Source of the DNA: Axinella damicornis
Lineage: Eukaryota; Porifera; Demospongiae; Axinellida; Axinellidae
Direction: 5' to 3'
DNA length: 64,000 bases
Assembly: GCA_963931865.1 (NCBI GenBank)
Contig: OZ007516.1
Coordinates: forward strand, 6,359,897 to 6,423,896
A program made the translations under genes and the position numbers. The number at the start of each line of letters is the position of its first letter. Within the stretch, counting starts at the first letter, position 1. Below the pieces are notes generated by a model. It was not told where the DNA came from. It did not search any database and worked only from the letters and a program-made list of their open reading frames with translations. Shown piece after piece: positions 55,601 through 64,000 of this stretch.

Positions 55601-58600
55601 CTCTGCTCTACCTGGCTCTACCTCTGCTCTACCTCTGCTCTACCTGGCTCTACCTCAGCTCTACCTGGCTCTACCTCTGCTCCACCTGCTCTACCTGGCT
55701 CTACCTGGCTCTACCTCTGCTCTACCTGGCTCTACCTCTGCTCTACCTCTGCTCTACCTGGCTGTACCTCTGCTCTACCTGGCTCTACCTCTGCTCTACC
55801 TGGCTCTACCTCTGCTCCACCTGCTCTACCTGGCTCTACCTAGCTCTACCTCTGCTCTACCTGGCTCTACCTCTGCTCTACCTCTGCTCTACCTGGATCT
55901 ACCTCTGCTCTACCTGGCTCTACCTCTGCTCTACCTGGCTCTACCTCTGCTCCATCTGCTCTACCTGGCTCTACCTGGCTTTACCTCTGCTCTACCTGGC
56001 TCTACCTCTGCTCTACCTCTGCTCTACCTGGCTCTACCTCAGCTCTACCTGGCTCTACCTCTGCTCCACCTGCTCTACCTGGCTCTACCTGGCTCTACCT
56101 CTGCTCTACCTGGCTCTACCTCTGCTCTACCTCTGCTCTACCTGGCTCTACCTTTGCTCTACCTAGCTCTACCTCTGCTCCACCTGCTCTACCTGGCTCT
56201 ACCTGGCTCTACCTTTGCTCTACCTGGCTCTACCTCTGCTCTACCTCTGCTCTACCTGGCTCTACCTCTGCTCTACCTGGCTATACCTCTGCTCTACCTG
56301 GCTCTACCTCTGCTCCACCTGCTCTACCTGGCTCTACCTGGCTCTACCTCTGCTCTATCTGGCTGTACCTCTGCTCTACCTCTGCTCTACCTGGCTCTAC
56401 CTCTGCTCTACCTGGCTTTACCTCTGCTCTACCTGGCTCTACCTCTGCTCCACCTGCTCTACCTGGCTATACCTGGCTTTACCTCTGCTCTACCTGGCTC
56501 TACCTCTGCTCTACCTCTGCTCTACCTGGCTCTACCTCTGCTCTACCTGGCTCTACCTCTTTTCCACCTGCTCTACCTGGCTCTACCTGGCTCTACCTCT
56601 GCTCTACCTGGCTCTACCTCTGCTCTACCTCTGCTCTACCTGGCTCTACCTCTGCTCTACCTGGCTCTACCTCTGCTCTACCTGGCTCTACCTCTGCTCC
56701 ACCTGCTCTACCTGGCTCTACCTCTGCTCTACCTCTGCTCTACCTGGCTCTACCTCTCCTCTACCTGGCTAAACCTCTGCTCTACCTGGCTCTACCTCTG
56801 CTCCACCTGCTCTACCTGGCTCTACCTGGCTCTACCTCTGCTCTATCTGGCTGTACCTCTGCTCTACCTCTGCTCTACCTGGCTCTACCTCTGCTCTACC
56901 TGGCTCTACCTCTGCTCTACCTGGCTCTACCTCTGCTCCACCTGCTCTACCTGGCTATACCTGGCTTTACCTCTGCTCTACCTGGCTCTACCTCTGCTCT
57001 ACCTCTGCTCTACCTGGCTCTACCTCTGCTCTACCTGGCTCTACCTCTTTTCCACCTGCTCTACCTGGCTCTACCTGGCTCTACCTCTGCTCTACCTGGC
57101 TCTACCTCTGCTCTACCTTTGCTCTACCTGGCTCTACCTCTGCTCTACCTGGCTCTACCTCTGCTCTACCTGCTCTACCTTGCTCTACCTGGCTCTACCT
57201 CTGCTTTACCTGGCTCTACCTCTGCTCTACCTCTGCTTTACCTGGCTCTACCTCTGCTCTACCTGGCTCTACCTCTGCTCCACCTGCTCTACCTGGCTCT
57301 ACCTGGCTCTACCTCTGCTCTACCTGGCTCTACCTCTGCTCTACCTCTGCTCTACCTGGCTCTACCTCTGCTCTACCTGGCTCTACCTCTGCTCTACCTG
57401 GCTCTACCTCTGCTCCACCTGCTCTACCTTGCTCTACCTGGCTCTACCTCTGCTCTACCTGGCTCTACATCTGCTCTAGCTCTGCTTTACCTGGCTCTAC
57501 CTCTGCTCTACCTGGCTCTACCTCTGCTCCACCTGCTCTACCTGGCTCTACCTGGCTCTACCTCTGCTCTACCTGGCTCTACCTCTGCTCTACCTCTGCT
57601 CTACCTGGCTGTACCTCTGCTCTACCTGGCTCTACCTCTGCTCTACCTGGCTCTACCTCTGCTCCACCTGCTCTACCTGGCTCTACCTAGCTCTACCTCT
57701 GCTCTACCTGGCTCTACCTCTGCTCTACCTCTGCTCTACCTGGATCTACCTCTGCTCTACCTGGCTCTACCTCTGCTCTACCTGGCTCTACCTCTGCTCC
57801 ATCTGCTCTACCTGGCTCTACCTGGCTTTACCTCTGCTCTACCTGGCTCTACCTCTGCTCTACCTCTGCTCTACCTGGCTCTACCTCAGCTCTACCTGGC
57901 TCTACCTCTGCTCCACCTGCTCTACCTGGCTCTACCTGGCTCTACCTCTGCTCTACCTGGCTCTACCTCTGCTCTACCTCTGCTCTACCTGGCTCTACCT
58001 TTGCTCTACCTAGCTCTACCTCTGCTCCACCTGCTCTACCTGGCTCTACCTGGCTCTACCTTTGCTCTACCTGGCTCTACCTCTGCTCTACCTCTGCTCT
58101 ACCTGGCTCTACCTCTGCTCTACCTGGCTATACCTCTGCTCTACCTGGCTCTACCTCTGCTCCACCTGCTCTACCTGGCTCTACCTGGCTCTACCTCTGC
58201 TCTATCTGGCTGTACCTCTGCTCTACCTCTGCTCTACCTGGCTCTACCTCTGCTCTACCTGGCTTTACCTCTGCTCTACCTGGCTCTACCTCTGCTCCAC
58301 CTGCTCTACCTGGCTATACCTGGCTTTACCTCTGCTCTACCTGGCTCTACCTCTGCTCTACCTCTGCTCTACCTGGCTCTACCTCTGCTCTACCTGGCTC
58401 TACCTCTTTTCCACCTGCTCTACCTGGCTCTACCTGGCTCTACCTCTGCTCTACCTGGCTCTACCTCTGCTCTACCTCTGCTCTACCTGGCTCTACCTCT
58501 GCTCTACCTGGCTCTACCTCTGCTCTACCTGGCTCTACCTCTGCTCCACCTGCTCTACCTGGCTCTACCTCTGCTCTACCTCTGCTCTACCTGGCTCTAC

Positions 58601-61600
58601 CTCTCCTCTACCTGGCTAAACCTCTGCTCTACCTGGCTCTACCTCTGCTCCACCTGCTCTACCTGGCTCTACCTGGCTCTACCTCTGCTCTATCTGGCTG
58701 TACCTCTGCTCTACCTCTGCTCTACCTGGCTCTACCTCTGCTCTACCTGGCTCTACCTCTGCTCTACCTGGCTCTACCTCTGCTCCACCTGCTCTACCTG
58801 GCTATACCTGGCTTTACCTCTGCTCTACCTGGCTCTACCTCTGCTCTACCTCTGCTCTACCTGGCTCTACCTCTGCTCTACCTGGCTCTACCTCTTTTCC
58901 ACCTGCTCTACCTGGCTCTACCTGGCTCTACCTCTGCTCTACCTGGCTCTACCTCTGCTCTACCTTTGCTCTACCTGGCTCTACCTCTGCTCTACCTGGC
59001 TCTACCTCTGCTCTACCTGCTCTACCTTGCTCTACCTGGCTCTACCTCTGCTTTACCTGGCTCTACCTCTGCTCTACCTCTGCTTTACCTGGCTCTACCT
59101 CTGCTCTACCTGGCTCTACCTCTGCTCCACCTGCTCTACCTGGCTCTACCTGGCTCTACCTCTGCTCTACCTGGCTCTACCTCTGCTCTACCTCTGCTCT
59201 ACCTGGCTCTACCTCTGCTCTACCTGGCTCTACCTCTGCTCTACCTGGCTCTACCTCTGCTCTACCTGGCTATACCTGGCTCTACCTCTGCTCTACCTGG
59301 CTCTACCTCTGCTCTACCTCTGATCTACCTGGCTCTACCTCTGCATTACCTGGCTCTACCTCTGCTCCACCTGCTCTACCTGGCTTTACCTGGCTCTACC
59401 TCTGCTCTACCTGGCTCTACCTCTGCTCTACCTCTGTTCTACCTGGCTCTACCTCTGCTCTACCTGGCTCTACCTCTGCTCTACCTGGCTCTATCTCTGC
59501 TCCACCTGCTCTACCTGGCTCTACCTGGCTCTACCTCTGCTCTACCTGGCTCTACCTCTGCTCTACCTCTGCTCTACCTGGCTCTACCTCTGCTCTACCT
59601 GGCTCTACCTCTGCTCTACCTGGCTCTACCTCTGCTCCACCTGCTCTACCTGGCTCTACCTGGCTCTACCTCTGCTCTACCTGGCTCTACCTCTGCTCTA
59701 CCTCTGCTCTACCTGGCTCTACCTCTGCTCTACCTGGCTCTACCTCTGCTCCAACTGCTCTACCTGGCTATACCTGGCTCTACCTCTGCTCTACCTGGCT
59801 CTACCTCTGCTCTACCTCTGCTCTACCTGGCTCTACCTCTGCTCTACCTGGCTCTACCTCTTCTCCACCTGCTCTACCTGGCTCTACCTGGCTCTACCTC
59901 TGCTCTACCTGGCTCTACCTCTGCTCTACCTCTGCTCTACCTGGCTCTACCTCTGCTCTACCTGGCTCTACCTCTGCTCTACCTGGCTCTACCTCTGCTC
60001 CACCTGCTCTACCTTGCTCTACCTGGCTCTACCTCTGCTCTACCTGGCTCTACCTCTGCTCTACCTCTGCTTTACCTGGCTCTACCTCTGCTCTACCTGG
60101 CTCTACCTCTGCTCCACCTGCTCTACCTGACTCTACCTGGCTCTACCTCTGCTCTACCTGGCTCTACCTCTGCTCTACCTCTGCTCTACCTGGCTCTACC
60201 TCTGCTCTACCTGGCTCTACCTCTGCTCTACCTGGCTCTACCTCTGCTCCACCTGCTCTACCTGGCTCTACCTGGCTCTACCTCTGCTCTACCTGGCTCT
60301 ACCTCTGCTCTACCTCTGCTCTACCTGGATCTACCTCTGCTCTACCTGGCTCTACCTCTGCTCTACCTGGCTCTACCTCTGCTCCATCTGCTCTACCTGG
60401 CTCTACCTGGCTTTACCTCTGCTCTACCTGGCTCTACCTCTGCTCTACCTCTGCTCTACCTGGCTCTACCTCAGCTTTACCTGGCTCTACCTCTACTCCA
60501 CCTGCTCTACCTGGCTCTACCTGGCTCTACCTCTGCTCTACCTGGCTCTACCTCTGCTCTACCTCTGCTCTACCTGGCTCTACCTTTGCTCTACCTGGCT
60601 CTATCTCTGCTCCACCTGCTCTACCTGGCTCTACCTGTCTCTACCTCTGCTCTACCTGGCTCTACCTCTGCTCTACCTCTGCTCTACCTGCCTCTACCTC
60701 TGCTCTACCTGGCTCTACCTCTGCTCTACCTGGCTCTACCTCTCCTCCACCTGCTCTACCTGGCTCTACCTGGCTCTACCTCTGCTCTACCTGGCTGTAC
60801 CTCTGCTCTACCTCTGCTCTACCTGGCTCTACCTCTGCTCTACTTGGCTCTACCTCTGCTCTACCTGGCTCTACCTCTGCTCCACCTGCTCTACCTGGCT
60901 ATACCTGGCTTTACCTCTGCTCTACCTGGCTCTACCTCTGCTCTACCTCTGCTCTACCTGGCTCTACCTCTGCTCTACCTGACTCTACCTCTTCTCCACC
61001 TGCTCTACCTGGCTCTACCTGGCTCTACCTCTGCTCTACCTGGCTCTACCTCTGCTCTACCTCTGCTCTACCTAGCTCTACCTCTGCTCTACCTGGCTCT
61101 ACCTCTGCTCTACCTCTGCTCTACCTGCTCTACCTTGCTCTACCTGGCTCTACCTCTGCTCTACCTGGCTCTACCTCTGCTCTACCTCTGCTTTACCTGG
61201 CTCTACCTCTGCTCTACCTGGCTCTACCTCTGCTCCACCTGCTCTACCTGGCTCTACCTGGCTCTACCTCTGCTCTACCTGGCTTTACCTCTGCTCTACC
61301 TCTGCTCTACCTGGCTCTACCTCTGCTCTACCTGGCTCTACCTCTGCTCCACCTGCTCTACCTGGCTCTACCTGGCTCTACCTCTGCTCTACCTGGCTCT
61401 ACCTCTGCTCTACCTCTGCTCTACCTGGCTCTACCTCTTCTCTACCTGGCTCTACCTCTGCTCCATCTGCTCTACCTGGCTCTACCTGGCTTTACCTCTG
61501 CTCTACCTGGCTCTACCTCTGCTCTACCTCTGCTCTACCTGGCTCTACCTCTGCTCTACCTCTCTCTACCTCTGCTCTACCTGGCTCTACCTCTGCTCCA

Positions 61601-64000
61601 CCTGCTCTACCTGGCTCTACCTGGCTCTACCTCTGCTGTACCTGGCTCTACCTCTGCTCTACCTCTTCTCTACCTGGCTCTACCTCTGCTCTACCTGGCT
61701 CTACCTCTGCTCTACCTGGATCTACCTCTGCTCTACCTGGCTCTACCTCTGCTCCACTTGCTCTACCTGGCTCTACCTGGCTCTACCTCTGCTCTACCTG
61801 GCTCTACCTCTGCTCTACCTCTGCTCTACCTGGCTCTACCTCTGCTCTACCTGGCTCTACCTCTGCTCTACCTGGCTCTACCTCTGCTCCACCTGCTCTA
61901 CCTGTCTCTACCTGGCTCTACCTCAGCTCTACCTGGCTCTACCTCTGCTCTACCTGGCTCTACCTCTGCTCCACCTGCTCTACCTGGCTCTACCTGGCTC
62001 TACCTCTGCTCTACCTGGCTCTACCTCTGCTCTACCTCTGCTCTACCTGGCTCTACCTCTGCTCTACCTGGCTCTACCTCTGCTCTACCTGGATCTATCT
62101 CTGCTCTACCTGGCTCTACCTCAGCTCCCCCTGCTCTACCTGGCTCTACCTGGCTCTACCTCTGCTCTACCTGGCTCTACCTCTGGTCTACCTCTGCTCT
62201 ACCTGGCTCTACTTCTGCTCTACCTGGCTCTACCACTTTTCTACCTGGCTCTACCTTTGCTCCACCTGCTCTACCTGGCTCTACCTGGCTCTACCTCTGC
62301 TCTACCTGGCTCTACCTCTGCGCTACCTCTGCTCTACCTGGCTCTACCTCTGCTCTACCTGGCTCTACCTCTGCTCTACCTATATCTACCTCTGCTCTAC
62401 CTGGCTCTACCTCTGTTCCACCTGCTCTACCTTGTTCTACCTGGCTCTACCTCTGCTCTACCTGGCTCTACCTCTGCTCTACCTCTGCTCTACCTGGCTC
62501 TACCTCTGCTCTACCTGGCTCTACCTCTGCTCTACCTGGCTCTACCTCTGCACCACCTGCTCTACCTGGCTCTACCTGGCTCTACCTCTGCTCTACCTGG
62601 CTCTATCTGGCTCTACCTCTGCTCCTCCTGCTCTACCTGGCTCTACCTGGCTCTACCTCTGCTCTACCTGGCTCTACCTCTGCTCTACCTCTGCTTTACC
62701 TGGCTCTACCTCTGCTCTACCTGACTCTACCTCTGCTCTACCTGGCTCTACCTCTGCTCCACCTGCTCTACCTGGCTCTACCTGGCTCTACCTCTGCTCT
62801 ACCTGGCTCTACCTCTGCTCTACCTCTGCTCTACCTCTGCTCTACCTGGCTCTACCTCTGCTCCACCTGCTCTACCTGGCTCTACCTGGCTCTACCTCTG
62901 CTCTACCTGGCTCTACCTCTGCTCTACCTCTGCTCTACCTGGCTCTACCTCTGCTCTACCTGGCTCTACCTCTGCTCTACCTGGATTTACCTCTGCTCTA
63001 CCTGGCTCTACCTCTGCTCCACCTGCTCTACCTGGCTCTACCTGGCTCTACCTCTGCTCCACCTGCTCTACCTGGCTCTACCTGGCTCTACCTCTGCTCT
63101 ACCTGGCTCTACCTCTGCTCTACCTCTGCTCTACCTGGATCTACCTCTGCTCTACCTGGCTCTACCTCTGCTCTACCTGGCTCTACCTCTGCTCCATCTG
63201 CTCTACCTGGCTTTACCTGGCTTTACCTCTGCTCTACCTGGCTCTACCTCTGCTCTACCTCTGCTCTACCTGGCTCTACCTCAGCTCTACCTGGCTCTAC
63301 CTCTGCTCCACCTGCTCTACCTGGCTCTACCTGGCTCTACCTCTGCTCTACCTGACTCTACCTCTGCTCTACCTCTGCTCTACCTGGCTCTACCTTTGCT
63401 CTACCTGGCTCTACCTCTGCTCCACCTGCTCTACCTGGCTCTACCTGGCTCTACCTCTGCTCTACCTGGCTCTACCTCTGCTCTACCTCTGCTCTACCTG
63501 GCTCTACCTCTGCTCTACCTTGCCCTACCTCTGCTCTACCTGGCTCTACCTCTGCTCCACCTGCTCTACCTGGCTCTACCTGGCTCTACCTCTGCTCTAC
63601 CTGGCTGTACCTCTGCTCTACCTGGCTCTACCTCTGCTCCACCTGCTCTACCTGGCTATACCTGGCTTTACCTCTGCTCTACCTGGCTCTACCTCTGCTC
63701 TACCTGGCTCTACCTCTTCTCTACCTCTGCTCTACCTGGCTCTACCTCTTTTCTACCTTGCTCTACCTCTGCTCTACCTGGCTCTACTTCTGCTCAACCT
63801 TCTCTACCTGGCTCTACCTGGCTCCACCTCTGCTCTACCTGGCTCTACCTTTGCTCTACCTCTGCTCTACCTGGCTCTACCTCTGCTCTACCTGGCTCTA
63901 CCTCTGCTCTACCTCTGCTCTACCTGGCTCTACCTCTGCTCCACTTGCTCTGCCTGGCTCTACCTGGCTCTACCTCTGCTCTACCTGGCTCTACCTCTGC

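Larger units (their letters stand above)
40801..64000. repeat. Satellite block 2, at least 23.2 kb, with hierarchical higher-order repeats
   Basis: Monomers are A = CTCTACCTGG, B = CTCTACCTCTG and C = CTCCACCTG. The common higher-order unit is C A A B A B B A B A B (114 bp), with forms that add AB pairs (135 bp or more). Larger duplicated blocks exist: the string at 53984-54541 recurs at 56215 and 58062 (offsets 2,231 and 1,847). The array is C+T-rich on the plus strand and runs off the window. It has no stop codon in any plus frame and no ATG in the consensus. The long ORFs called here (up to 1,779 codons of LYLCSTW, STSALPG and LPLLYLA heptads) start at TTG or similar codons and are not annotated as genes. 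Confidence 0.98.

Noticed and set aside
37969..63355. Very long ORFs (up to 1,779 codons) of Leu/Tyr/Ser/Pro repeats
   Set aside because: They lie in the CTCTACC satellite, are open in all three plus frames at once, and start at non-ATG codons. Composition alone explains them.
38121..64000. CRISPR-like or telomere-like array
   Set aside because: There are no unique spacers between repeats and the unit is not a telomere repeat. It is a hierarchical satellite.

Overview
The window is nuclear DNA of an animal, most likely an early-branching invertebrate such as a sponge (inference). The genes are split by many GT-AG introns. They include an axonemal dynein-2 subunit, a spliceosomal RING protein and death-domain/caspase proteins, set among many palindromic MITEs and a very large satellite. 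No bacterial-style operon, rRNA or CRISPR is present.

Layout. 1-3797 (+): the last nine coding exons of a dynein-2 intermediate chain (DYNC2I1/WDR60), cut by the window's left edge. 3798-9659: repeats, including a MITE family with terminal motif CACTCCTGGTA, a CTAAAAC-rich MITE and a 1.1-kb foldback element. 9660-16401 (+): an apparently complete five-exon gene joining a death domain, a Pro/His/Gln linker and an intact caspase. 19342-20207 and 20930-21569: two more caspase copies made by segmental duplication. The first has lost key catalytic features; the second is a frameshifted pseudogene with Cys changed to Ser. 22599-29273 (-): RNF113/CWC24 (CCCH zinc finger plus RING) in nine exons that join in frame to 280 residues. 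31136-36915 (+): an unnamed gene encoding a possible N-myristoylated protein with a bacterial-Ig-like (Big_5/SbsA) domain. One of its introns holds a hAT transposon with a target-site duplication and a recognisable piece of transposase. 36916-40800: a SINE-like piece, a first satellite block and a 283-codon ORF of unknown function. 40801-64000: one satellite array that runs off the window.

The satellite is built from three monomers: A = CTCTACCTGG (10), B = CTCTACCTCTG (11) and C = CTCCACCTG (9). They form higher-order units (C A A B A B B A B A B, 114 bp, or 135 bp with one more AB), which in turn form duplicated blocks of about 1.8-2.6 kb. The array has no stop codon in any plus-strand frame, so the very long ORFs there are a by-product of composition and not genes.

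The genes do not form one pathway. The main biology is the expansion and decay of the caspase locus, the structured satellite, and heavy TE and pyrimidine-tract invasion of introns.
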